Made by a program: the position numbers and the translations under genes
Part shown: positions 1 to 10,585 of the stretch, piece by piece
How the letters are laid out: every line of letters begins with the position of its first letter
Numbering within the stretch: the stretch's first letter is position 1
Origin: Dolomedes plantarius
Lineage: Eukaryota > Arthropoda > Arachnida > Araneae > Dolomedidae
Direction: 5' to 3'
DNA: 64,000 bases
Assembly (NCBI GenBank): GCA_907164885.2
Contig: OU015490.1
Span: 236,149,622-236,213,621, forward strand
The notes under the pieces: model-generated
The model's input: only the letters and a program-made list of their open reading frames with translations
Database searches by the model: none
What the model was told of the DNA's origin: nothing

Positions 1-1402
1 GAAGGAAAAGACCCGAAGGATCCTGGGTCATACAGACCAATTTGTCTGTTGCCCATAATGGGTAAAATTTTGGATAAAATCATAACTAATCGTCTCGTTT
101 GTCATTTAGAGAGAAAAAACATGATTTCAAAAGAGCAATAGGGTTTTCGCAGAAATATGAGTACCATCACAGCCTTGCAGAATGTAATGAGGATTATTAG
201 GGAAAATAGAGCAGAAAAGCAGCATACTTGCTTAATAGCCTTGGATATTAGCAACGCATTTAACTCAGTTAAGAAAGAAAGTATAGTTAAACAATTGAAA
301 AGATTAAGTCTTGACATAAATTTGTATAGCATTATAGTTGATTATTTGGCAAACAGGAAAATAATATTGGCAAATAATGTGGATATGGATTATAATGTGG
401 GCGTACCCCAGGGTTCTTCTCTGGGACCCATATTGTGGTTGATAGTCATTAACCCCCTGCTAAAGGAGTAAAGCTGCGATGTGGGACAGCATATGCAAGC
501 ATTTTCTGACGATGTGCTAATTGCCATCAGAAGTCCAACGATATACAGGTTTACAGAGTTGGCTGATGCAGTGTTAAATCAGTGCAATAGATGGGCCAAT
601 GAAAATGACTTGAGATTTAATATAAAGAAGTGTAGTTATACCACAGTTACTCATAAAGGCCAAATTAGTAAGAGGCCCACAATAAAAATAGATAATCAGC
701 GCATAAAATATAGCAAGGAGATAAAATATTTGGGGATATTGATAGATAAAGATTTAAATTTTACTGCGCACTTACAAATGGTACAAGAAAAGGCGTTGAA
801 AATTATTTATAAATTGACTCGTTATACAAAGAAGACATGGGGCCTGAAGGCTGACATAATAAAAGAAATCTATCAAGTTCTAATTGAAAAGGTGATACTT
901 TATGGGGTGCAGATATGGTACAAAAACATTGAGAGAATAAATAAAAAATTGAAACAAATACAAAGGCCATTTCTATTGGGGATTACACATTGTTATAAGA
1001 CGGTATCGACAGATGTGCTGGCTGTATTGGCCGGGTGTCTGCCTTTAGACATCAAAGCTAAAATTGAAAAGGATTTTTATGAGATTCTATATGGGGAAGC
1101 TGCGATGAAATATGAAGGTATATGCTATAAGACAGAAAACTGCGAGGTTAAGTATAAGCCATTTAAGAACGTTAAGGAATTATATGCTATAGAGTGGACT
1201 TGTGATAGGAGGCCCAGGACGGAAATAGAGTACTTCACTGATGGCTCGCGGAAGAATGGCAGGACGGGCTCGGGAGTGGTCTGTTATGAGAACGAGGTGG
1301 AAAATAAGATTATCATGGAAAGGTTGTCTGATAATGCAAGTTCTTATGCAGCAGAAATTAGAGCCATATATATGGCCCTGCGCGATGCCAAGAGCAGTAA
1401 TA

Positions 1403-2815
1403 CACTCATGGACAAAAAAATTAGCGCACCAAGAAATAATTGCGGGATCGTAACGAAACTTGCAATGAAGATACATGTCGGGGAGATATGCAAATGATTA
1501 GAAATGCAGCGTGATTGCGCATTACGTATAGCCGGTAGAGAGCGTTGAACATCGTACTCTGTGGAGTATAAAACAGGTAACCAAAGCTTGTTTGAGTGTG
1601 CTGAATCATTTACAAAGGAAGAGCTGAGATAGACATGCCATTACGCCGTGTTCGAAGACAATATAAGCAGTAGTCGCAGTTTGAGAGGGGGAGAATCATC
1701 GGGATGATGGAAGCTGGGTGGTCAGATAGGCGAGTAGCTCGTCAATTAGGCCGCTCTGATTGTGTTGTGAGGAGGTGTTGGGACCAGTGTACCCGAGAGA
1801 TGTCATGTACACGAAGACCAGGCTCAGGACACCCTCGACAGACTAGTCGTCGAGAAGACCGCCACATCGTAAGAAATGCACGCGTACAGCCAACTGCTTC
1901 ATCGGCCGCCATCCAGGCACAGGTAGCACCTTCACTAGGGGCCTCTGTGTCTTCTCGAACCATACGAAGGCGCCTGGCTGAAGGACAGTTGGTATAGCGA
2001 CGCCCATTACGTGTGCTGCCCTTGACGCCCACCCATCGACGCCTCCGTTTGGAGTTTTGCCGCGCACGAGGAAACTGGACTGCAGCGGAATGGAACCAGG
2101 TCGTCTTTAGCGACGAATCCAGATTCAATCTCGGCAGTGATGACAATCGTGTTCGTGTGTGGAGAGCCCGTGGTGAACGCTTCAATCCTGCCTTTGCTGT
2201 ACAGCGACACATCGCTCCCACAGCTGGTGTGATGGTATGGGGTGCCATTGCCTACAATACACGGTCACCCCTAGTATTGTTCTGTGGCACCATGACAGCC
2301 CAGCGGTATGTTCATGAAATCCTGCAACCACATGTGTTGCCACTCATGCAACGGCTCCCAGGAGCCATTTTTCAACAAGACAATGATCGGCCTCATACGG
2401 CAAGGGTGTCACAAGACTGTCTCCGCACTGTTACTACCCTTCCTTGGCCTGCCCGATCCCCAGATTTGTCTCCAATCGAGCATTTCTAGGATCATTTGGT
2501 ACGACGAGTTGGGCATCCCACGAGTTTGAACGAACTAGAGGCAAGGTTACAGCAAATATGGAACGAAATGTCTCAAGACATCATACAGAACTTGTATGAC
2601 TCAATGCCCGATCGTATCGCATCGTGCATTCGCGCTAGAGGGAGTCTAACGGAGTATTAACTCCTCCGTTCTTTTGTCTTTTTCTCTGAAATAAATTATC
2701 TTTTTTCTTTGATTTTCTTATCATTTACTTATATTAAAGTAGTCATTACGTATGTAAAATTTCGTTTCATTTTGACGACTCCTTCTTGGTGCGCTAAATT
2801 TTTTGTCCATGAGTG
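1403..2815 (+). mobile_element. Tc1/mariner-type transposon A, nested in the LINE RNase H
   Basis: Terminal inverted repeats of about 33 bp start CACTCATGGAC at 1403 and end GTCCATGAGTG at 2815. They are flanked by TA at 1401-1402 and 2816-2817, the target duplication of Tc1/mariner elements. Removing the element plus one TA joins AAGAGCAGTAATA to GAATGGAAATA and restores the RNase H frame, so insertion came after the LINE and excision would be seamless. It carries a decayed transposase at 1635-2660. Confidence 0.95.
1635..2660 (+). pseudogene. Tc1-like DDE transposase, three in-frame stops
   Basis: Full-length reading frame of about 340 codons from MPLRRVRRQY to a TAA at 2658-2660. Two N-terminal helix-turn-helix segments (around GWSDRRVARQLGRSD and SSRTIRRRLAEG) are followed by the catalytic region: VVFSDESRF (first D), MVWGAI, IFQQDNDRPH (second D) and RSPDLSPIEH (E). 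Premature stops lie at 1671-1673, 1995-1997 and 2487-2489, all in the same frame, so decay is by nonsense mutation. The spacing between the second D and the E is 32 residues instead of the usual 34, which suggests a two-codon loss before LPWPARSP. Not functional as it stands. Confidence 0.9.
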
Positions 2816-3449
2816 TAGAATGGAAATATATTTGTATACTGATTCTATGAGTGCTTTACAAGCCCTGAAAGCGGTAGATTACAGGAGTAATTCCGTGGAA
2901 GCGATTAAGAGTATAATAAGAGATGGGGGAATAATACCACACTTTCATTGGGTTAAGGCCCATGTAGGCAAACTAAGGAATGAGAGAGTAGATGAAGTGG
3001 CCAAGGATGCCACGGAATCGGAACATATTAATACCAGTATTAAATGGCAGAAAGGCCAGGTTAAGAACATCATAACTACAAAGGCCATTCGTGACTGGCA
3101 AGATAGGTGAGACAGGTCAAAGGTAGGAAGGCCAGTATATGAAATATATCCCAAGGTTAGCTTAAAACGGCTAAGCGCTGACTTTAAATTGAACCAAGTT
3201 ATCACCGGACATAGTTGTTTCAGTCTATATCAGAATAGATTTTATAATAAAAGTAGTTGCTGCCTTTGTGGTGCTGAACAATCTGTTTATCATTGCAGTA
3301 TGGATTGCCCGTTATTTGTTGAGTACAGAAAGAATATGCCTTCTAACTTTAGAAATTGGGATAAGCACAAATTATTTTTGGACTTTTATAGTAAAAAAGT
3401 GATTAGTTGCATTATGGATGTTCTTATGCAAATGCATTTCCCTATTTGA

Positions 3450-3628
3450 TCTTGTTTGTGTGTGTATATTACATATCTATTGAAAGTAATTATTTAATGT
3501 TAATTGTAATGGTGTTGATTATAAATGAATACTTGTACTTCTGTTATATTTGTTTGTGTATTGTCATATTGTAAATGACTGTAGATATATGAAAAGTGTA
3601 TATAATTGCATAATGCAAAAAAATTAAG
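3450..3628 (+). other. Probable 3' UTR/tail of the LINE
   Basis: AT-rich sequence between the LINE stop codon and the next transposon. It ends in an A-rich stretch (about 3616-3626), as expected for a LINE 3' end, but no target-site duplication can be checked because the 5' end is outside the window. Confidence 0.5.
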
Positions 3629-3630
3629 TA

Positions 3631-5039
3631 CACTGCTGGCCACCCAAATTGCAACACCAAGAAAGACAAGAGATATCACAACAAAATTTATTTTGTAGAT
3701 AACATGTTGACCAAGTATCAAATGATTAAATTTATAGACTTCTGTGAAGTGCGGTTCCTGCCAAAATCAGTACCCAGAGTAGCCGCCATTGTTGGAGATC
3801 ACCGCTGCCACACGCCTCGGCATTGATTCAAAGAGACTTTGGATGAGTTCTTGGGGTACAGCAGACCAAGCAGCTTCCACACGTTGCTAAAGTTGATCTG
3901 CTGTGGCAGCTGGGGATGGAATCTGGGTCAATCGTAGAGCAACCATGGACCACATGTTTTCTATCGGCGAAAGATTCGGAGAGCGAGGCGGCCAGGGAAA
4001 CAATTCAATCTGGCGATTGACGAAGAACCGTTGGACAATGCTTGCCACGTGTGGTCGCGCATTATCCTGTTGAAATATGGCTGTGGGCAAGCCCTGAAGG
4101 TAAGGAAGGACAACTGGCTCCAACAGCTCGGAGATGTAGCGCTGGCTGTTTAAAGTACCGGCAATGCGTACTAGAGGTGTGCGAGAGTGATATCCAATAC
4201 CGCCCCATACCATAATACCCGGTGCAGGACCAGTGTGGCGGTGCATAACGCAGCTGTTCAGCATCCTCTCTTCACGGTGTCTCCAGACTCGAATGCGACC
4301 ATCGTGGTGTTGCAGACAGAAGCGTGACTCGTCAGTAAAGACAATTTCATTCCATTCTGCCGTCCATATCCTTCTGTCATCGCACCATTGGCGGCGGAGA
4401 CGTCTGTGGTTCTGAGTCAAGGGTAGACAAAGCAATGGACGTCTTGCGGACAGACCACTCTGCTGTAAACGGCGTCGAATGGTACGCGCAGACACTGGAT
4501 GATGCGTTACAGACTGCATGTGCTGTGCTATGGTTCGTGATGTGACTGAGCGATCCGTCACTGCCATGAGCACATTTTGGCTGTCATCACGTGAAATGGT
4601 GCGCTGAGGTGGATGCGATCGAACACGCCGGTCCGTCGTACCTTCATGCATCCAACGATCACATATCCGCATTACAGTTGTTTGGTTTCGTCCAACACGA
4701 CTACCGATTTCCCTGAAAGATAATCCACAATCTCGGTAGGCCACTATCCTTCCTCTGTCGAACTCGGATACTTGATCAAAAGATGAACGCTGTTTTCGAC
4801 GAGGCATAATTGATCGTTTTTTTGAAAAAACCACAAGCAAAACACAATTGCCGAACTTGAAATCGTCGAAATATCCAAGCCTTAAATAGCGCTTTGAAGT
4901 GGCGCCACAGGCGCGCGTGATGTGCGTCTGCGCTGAAATTCTAATCATTTGCATATCTCACCTCCGCTAATGCATGTTGTAAATTTCATGTTATTTGCAT
5001 GTTTCCTTCAGGGTGTTGCATTTACAGTGGCCAGCAGTG
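3631..5039 (-). mobile_element. Tc1/mariner-type transposon B
   Basis: Inverted ends CACTGCTGGCCAC at 3631 and GTGGCCAGCAGTG at 5039, with further similarity inward (CAAATTGCAACACC versus TAAATGCAACACC). TA flanks both sides (3629-3630, 5040-5041). Length is 1409 bp. It carries a nearly intact transposase on the minus strand and sits just downstream of the LINE tail. Confidence 0.95.
3767..4807 (-). pseudogene. Tc1-like DD34E transposase with one premature stop
   Basis: The frame starts at MPRRKQRSSFDQV (ATG 4805-4807) and runs 346 codons to TGA at 3767-3769. Order: N-terminal HTH (LSFREIGSRVGRNQTTV), second HTH (SARTIRRRLQQSGLS), catalytic VFTDESRFCL, GIMVWGGIGY, IFQQDNARPH and RSPNLSPIENMW, giving D-34-E spacing. 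The only lesion seen is a TAG at 3887-3889 in the C-terminal tail. An upstream in-frame ATG at about 4952 gives a longer frame, but family length and the MPRRK start favour 4807. This lineage is familiar from spider genomes and looks recently active, being far less decayed than transposon A. Confidence 0.92.
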
Positions 5040-5114
5040 TATTATCGATTGATTCTCAGATGTTCTGTATGCCGAAAGGCGGAACAGTGAATTTATTGAA
5101 TATATATATATCAA

Positions 5115-5184
5115 CGGTGTTCTGTAAAAAGGGCGAATGTGTATGCAAATCTCTATGGGTATTCGTCCTTTTTACAGAACACCG
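5115..5184. repeat. Perfect-stem palindrome, about 70 bp
   Basis: CGGTGTTCTGTAAAAAGG at 5115 pairs with CCTTTTTACAGAACACCG ending at 5184, with about 30 nt between. It could be a tiny foldback MITE or a cruciform-prone site; it lies between two TA microsatellite tracts. Confidence 0.8.
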
Positions 5185-5186
<2 letters not shown>

Positions 5187-5241
<55 letters not shown>

Positions 5242-5266
5242 ATATGTATGTGTGTATATATATATG
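5187..5266. repeat. (TA)n/(TATG)n microsatellite
   Basis: Near-pure TA run grading into TATG/TGTA units. The YIYIYI-type reading frames across it are artefacts. Confidence 0.95.
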
Positions 5267-5942
5267 TAATAATAACGCCCCACTAATATTAATTATCCTA
5301 TATCTAACGCGTATCCTAATTTTTCCTCAGTAAAGCTCAGCTGTATTTCAAAAACGAAATCGGAAATCGAAATAACCTAATATTCTCTTTAACGCATACG
5401 CGGAAAGTTATTTTTAGACTTCCACTATCTCGATCCCCCTTCGAAGAAATACCACATGATTGGGGTCAGCCAATTAAAAGAATTCTAAGCCTAGCGGAAA
5501 AATCAGAAGTTACTCAGTATAAAAGAGGAGACAGAGCATTTTTGTGCTCTTTACTTCCGTCGCGCTGTTTCATTACTTCCTTGCTCGCTGTCCGCGTACT
5601 GCTCCAAAATATATGAGGATGTAACCCTATTCGATACTCAAACCTGGGCAGCTCCGGGCTGTCCGTTGACGTTATTGTCAAACATTATGTCGTCAGCTTG
5701 TGCCAATTCGTTCAACTATGTATAGCTGTGTATCTTCTCTGATGTCTTGAAGTTTGGCTCCATGGAATAAAATATTTCAAGCGTTCATCGTGTTCCTGTT
5801 CTTTCCTTAAGTGTATATGTGTGAATCCATCTCTGTACCGGTCTACTAGAAGTATTACCACTCTGGCTACGTCTATACTGTCGTGTCGCATCTCCTCAAC
5901 AATGTTAAAGTTATTCGTGCGGGGAAAATAACCGCTGTTCGT
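5267..5942. other. Unassigned spacer
   Basis: No coding region or transposon end recognised. A short hairpin with arms AGAGCA and TGCTCT lies near 5532-5550, followed by a somewhat more GC-rich patch (about 5555-5700) of unknown nature. Confidence 0.4.

Positions 5943-5996
<54 letters not shown>
5943..5996. repeat. (TA)n(TG)n microsatellite
   Basis: TA repeats followed by an uninterrupted TG run, immediately next to the putative LTR end. Confidence 0.95.
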
Positions 5997-5999
<3 letters not shown>

Positions 6000-6401
6000 T
6001 GACCCGAATTGGGTCATCTCATGAAGAAACACAATCGAGGCCGAAATAATGAAAGTTTGAATCATGAAGAAAAGAATTTATTAACGAGTAAAGCAATATA
6101 TCTTATTCAGTTTGAGTTAGTCCAGCGTCTATTCGTAGAAGCGCCAAAAAAAATTAGCTCAGAGAGGTTGCCAAAATTGACGGAGGAAGTTAGTGTGTGA
6201 AAAGGCGAGGCGTTTCGCCAAAGAGTAGAAAAAGGGGTTATCAGGATAGAGATAAAGTTCAGAATGGGCGATTATAAGTTGTTAGTAATATTATCACATA
6301 TATATACTTATATATTCATTCTTGGGCTCTTACTCTTAAGATACATGCTATCCCACCCCGTAAGGAAAATATTAATTCCCTAACACTCCCCCCTCCCCAC
6401 A
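5997..6401 (-). mobile_element. Truncated LTR retrotransposon remnant: 3' LTR plus polypurine tract
   Basis: Read on the minus strand, a purine-only tract (GGGGAGGGGGGAG, about 6386-6398) is followed at 6385 by TGTTAGGG, then a TATATAAG box, an AATAAA near 6076 and an end in TTTCACA at the TG microsatellite. Polypurine tract, TG..CA ends and the order TATA then AATAAA are the expected layout of a 3' LTR. No pol coding remains on the internal side, and no target duplication can be verified because the outer flank is a microsatellite. Confidence 0.5.
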
Positions 6402-7156
6402 AAGAATTTAATGTGACCCTAACAAACTGCAGCAGCTTTGTATCACGACATTTTCGTCTTCCTGTAAACATAACCAACATTATATTGCTAATATCATATT
6501 TTTTGTATATTAATAGATTTTTTGTATTAAAGCAGATATAGAGAGAACATAGAACTAAAACAAAATAAAAAAATCCTGAAATTCACCTTCAAAAATCACT
6601 CAGAAGGGCATCTTAGCACACAGAATGCTATTTTAAGAGGCATAAATGTCCACTTCTTCATCGGGAGATGAAACAATGGTCAAAATAGTCCCTCGTATAA
6701 TAATCATGCGTCATTTTTAATAAAAAGTAAAGGAATCGGCCAGTAAATAGGGATGCCGAACTCTACTCTTGAAATTTTAACTTAAATAAATTGCAAATAA
6801 TTCAGCAGAAAAATTTAAAGAATAAATTACTGAAAGAAGGCACTGACATTCGAAATAATTAACAGAAATCTGCAGTTAGCGCTCCACGCAGCATAAATGC
6901 AAGATTCTGTAGCAATAATAGAAAATACAATAAACCAAAAACAATCCAAAAAATATATCGGGGCAATCGACCGGTCTCTTCATCAGGAGGCTTAACAGAG
7001 TCGATTACCTCAAGGGACTTTCTTTCCTTCACTTTCAGAAGAGAATGTAGGTCTAGCCAAAAAACATCCCAAGGCCTTTTTTTAGGTTATGAATAGCTTT
7101 TCACATGGACCATAATCATAATTTCGAAGTATAGTTATTTTTAAGCAAAAGGATCC
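6402..7156. other. AT-rich spacer, nothing recognised
   Basis: No reading frame of note, no inverted ends and no tRNA or other RNA signature could be seen. Part may be internal sequence of the LTR remnant. Confidence 0.4.
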
Positions 7157-7164
7157 CTTTAGTA

Positions 7165-10020
7165 CAGGGGTGTTTAACTTGTGGCCCGCGGGCCGCACCA
7201 TAATTTTCTAATCCTAATGCAATTAAAATTAATTCAAAATCATATTTATATGTTATATAGCCATTCCTGCACCATGTTCATATGACAATTCATGCCTTTA
7301 TAACACTAAACTTGACTACATGCAAAATTGTATCTTTGATTTTTATCAACTATTCAGGCCATACACGCCAAATCTGGTACCTTTCGCGCAATCTCGCATT
7401 TGACTTGGCGAGTTTTGAAGGAGAAAGAAATTCCCCTTTACCGAACGCGGCAGCGTCAGTTTTCTGCTGCGCAGTTTTCTACTGCTTTAATTTAAAGATT
7501 CTTTTATTAGGTATGGATTTCTTTATATAATTTTCTTGTTACTTGAACATGTTAAGCTAAATTCTTTATTTGAAAACGTAATGTACTTAATTCCACTATG
7601 CTTTCACGATGTAACATTACTACGTTTGGAATATTTCGACAGTACTGATTATGAGCTCGTTTTTCTGCCGTCTACTTGCTATTCGAATGCGTTAGATTTC
7701 TTTCTTAGGATGGTACCACACCAATAGAAATTTGTTAGACGAACATCATTATTTAAGATAGATTTTTGAAGAGCACACATTTAGAATCACTTTTTCTGTT
7801 ATTCCAGTTTTTTTTAACAGATTAATATATTGCAAATAATTGCATATTGATAGGCTGATGATATAAAAATATAATAATATAGCTGTGACAGTTAAAACTT
7901 ATTTTGCTAACTAGATTGTGTATTTTGTATTTGGTGCAGTACAATTCATACGGTTAATAAGAGAAAGTAAGTTAAAATTGTTATTCTCATAAAATTGATT
8001 TCAACATTATTACTTCATTTTATAAAATTTCTTTACAGAACCCATAAATGGCGCTATTAAAACAAAAGCGAAAAATTCAAGATGAAAATAGGACATTCAA
8101 TGATTCTTCGACAAATGACTATTTTTTTATTAACTACAAAAATTCACCTTTGTGCTTAATTTGTTCTGAGAAACTTGCTGTGCTGAAAGAATACAATATT
8201 AAACGCCCCTACATGCAAAAACACGGAGAAAAATATGAAAAGTTTACAGGTTAGTTAAGAAAAGACAAGTTAAGTATAATGCAAAATAGCTTAATGGGGC
8301 AACAGAGTTTATTCACAGAATTGTCGGCTGATGGGGAGGATTGCAAAGAGGTACCTTTGAAATAAGCCACGTTTTAGCTAAGAAACTAAAACCTTTTTCT
8401 GACGGTAGTGTAATAAAAGAATGTCTCGAAATAGCCGCTGGATTAATATGCACTGAAAAATCAAATCTATTCAGAAACTTAAGCTTATCGCGGTATACTG
8501 TGGCTAGTCGAATTGATGAAATGGCAGAAAACGTCCCGAGCAATTTAATCAAACGTAGCCATACTTATGAATATTTTTCAATTTGTTTGGATGAATCCAC
8601 GGATATCTCTGATACTGCACAACTTGCAATTTTTGTTCGTGGCGTGGACACAGCATTGAACGTAACCGAAGAATTACTAGACTTGGTCAGCATGAAAGGA
8701 ACAACAACAGCTTCAGATATCTACCAAGCAGTACAGGAGACTTTGGAATAGTATGAACTTCCACTTGCCAAACTTAGCGGAATAGCAACTGATGGGACAC
8801 CTGCTGTGAGAGGTCGTCATTCAGGTTTAACTTCACTTATAATTAACTCTTTGAGCATTGAACATAAAAATAAATTTTTTGTTGTCATTGTGTTTTGCAT
8901 ATTGAAAATTTATGTGCAAAACATTTAAAATTCGATAGTGTTATGAAGATAGTAGTGTCAACTATAAATTTTATAAGATCACGTGCGTTAAACCATCGCC
9001 AATTTAAAGAATTTTTATTACTACTTGATTCCGAATATGGAGAAGTCATTTATTTTAGCGAAGTGCGTTGGTTCAGCAAGGCAAAAGTTTTGCAAAGATT
9101 TTACGATCTTTTAGAAGAAATAGTTTTGTTTATGGATCAGAAAGGCAAACCGATTGAAGAACTTAATAACACTACTTGGATTGCTGATCTTGCGTTTCTG
9201 GTGGATATTACATCTCACCTATCCGATTTAAACATAAAAATTCAAGGCAAAAACATTATAATTTCCGAATTCATCACCAACATTAAATCATTCTTAGTAA
9301 AGCTATCACTTTGGGAAAAGCAGTTGGAAAAAAATAATGCATTCAACTTTGTCAATTTACAATCTCGCTCATTAGCAAACATGAATATGTATGCAAAGAA
9401 AATAAAAGAATTAAAAGTTGAATTTGAGTAACGATTCACAGCATTTCTCGATAAAGAAGAAGTTTGAATTTTTATTTCGCCATTATTTTTAAATATTGAT
9501 GATGTGCCAGGTGATTTGCAAATGGAAATAATAGAATTGCAATCCAACTCAGAGCTGAAGGATATATTTAATAGCAAAGATCTTGTAGATTTTTATAAAA
9601 ATTATATTTCATTCGAACAATTTCCAAAACTTCGCAAATTTGCCTCACGAATATTGTCGCTCTTCTCAACAACTTATGTGTGTGAACAATTTTTTTCTTT
9701 GATGAAATTAACTAAAACATCAAAACGGAGTGTGTTGACTGATACACTTAAAAATTCATTGCGATTGGCTTCGAGTAGCATACCACCGAATATAGCAGAC
9801 ATATTAAAAAGACACCAATTTCAAAAATCACATTAAGTTCGAGTTCGATCAAAATTACCACATCACATTGCATACAAAGATTATAATATTATATACAATA
9901 TATTTTTCATTTTTATAATAAAACTAAACTTTTGAATGTAGTTGACTTTTTTATGCGGCCTGCCTGCCTTCAAAAAATTCACCGTGTGACCCAGATGCTG
10001 CAAAACTTTAAACACCCCTG
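7165..10020 (+). mobile_element. hAT transposon copy 1
   Basis: Starts CAGGGGTGTTTAACTTG and ends in the inverse AAACTTTAAACACCCCTG. A perfect 8-bp target duplication CTTTAGTA lies at 7157-7164 and 10021-10028, diagnostic of hAT elements. Length is 2856 bp. The interior carries a decayed transposase. The right-hand duplication sits only two bases from the TAG target duplication of the next element (10034-14867), so this hAT landed at the very edge of that older or younger insertion. Confidence 0.95.
8048..9836 (+). pseudogene. hAT transposase (GTF2IRD2/ZBED-like), multiply broken
   Basis: The start MALLKQKRKIQDENRTF leads into a BED-like zinc finger (LCLICSEK..KRPYMQKH). Then come the catalytic-domain start (SICLDESTDISDTAQLAIF), the second catalytic segment (LSGIATDGTPAVRG) and the C-terminal dimerisation region (TTYVCEQFFSLMKLTKTSKRS). 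The layout resembles the GTF2I-repeat-domain-protein-2 and ZBED-like hAT family. Disabling changes include a stop after EKFTG (8252-8254), TAG at 8748-8750, a frameshift before CVLHIENLCAKH (about 8885), TAA at 9429-9431 and TGA near 9464. The TAG, the frameshift and the TGA are also present in the second copy at 54763-56543. Confidence 0.88.
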
Positions 10021-10033
10021 CTTTAGTAGCTAG

Positions 10034-10560
10034 TAGGCCAGGCAACATAGGCCAAAAAAGGGGGTGTAGACGATATAATACTCGGAAAGCTGGAAACGAT
10101 TTTAATCTCTTCATTTGCATGTAAAAACAGTTTATTGAAGTTTGCACCAATTTTCTGCTTGTGCTCTTTGAGGGGTGTCCCAAAAACCTCGAAATTTTCA
10201 GACCTTTCTACAGTTTTTCACTAATAACTCCTAAACGATGCATTTCTAGAAAATTATTACCAATTTATAAATTAAATTACACAAAATTCTGCGTCGAATG
10301 AGCACCATATATTGAAATTACGTGAAGTTATTAGGAAGATATGCGAGTTCAAAGTACGGCAATTTTTTCTCATTTTTAAAAAAAATCGTGTTTGGGATTT
10401 TTAAACCTTATTTTTGCAATGTAAAATGCATAATATGAAACAAATAATACATTTGGATATCATAAAGTATCAAATCTTGTGCCCGACCATATATGCGAAC
10501 ACCGGTACAACAATTTTCAACAAAACGTCGTCTACTTTTTCATTCCTGCTGACGAATCAA
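10034..10560 (+). repeat. Left long terminal inverted repeat
   Basis: Matches the reverse complement of 14350-14867 over its whole length, for example TTTGCACCAATTTTCTGC and TGAGCACCATATATTGAA. Similarity fades around ATTCCTGCTG, near 10550. Confidence 0.92.
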
Positions 10561-10585
10561 AAGCCAACATCCCCCAAGGGACAGA

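Larger units (their letters stand above)
1..3449 (+). pseudogene. Non-LTR retrotransposon pol (reverse transcriptase-RNase H), broken and 5'-truncated by the window
   Basis: One frame (frame 1, then its continuation after the inserted transposon) reads reverse transcriptase, RNase H and a Cys/His C-terminus. Visible RT motifs are YRPICLLP near 26-60, LDISNAFN at about 241-264, GVPQGSSLGP at about 400-429 and FSDD at 502-513. RNase H starts at FTDGSRKNGR (about 1235) and resumes after the insertion with YTDSMSALQALK and HWVKAHVG (about 2950). A Cys/His-rich end (CCLCGAEQSVYHC) lies at about 3259-3300. In-frame stops at 139-141 (TAG), 469-471 (TAA) and 3108-3110 (TGA) disable it; I saw no frameshift. 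A Tc1-like element occupies 1403-2815 inside RNase H. RT plus RNase H plus a Cys/His tail suits the I/R1/Jockey group of LINEs; the exact clade is not resolved. The 5' end is outside the window. Confidence 0.9.

Noticed and set aside
5056..5283. ORFs on both strands around the TA tract
   Set aside because: Microsatellite translation only.
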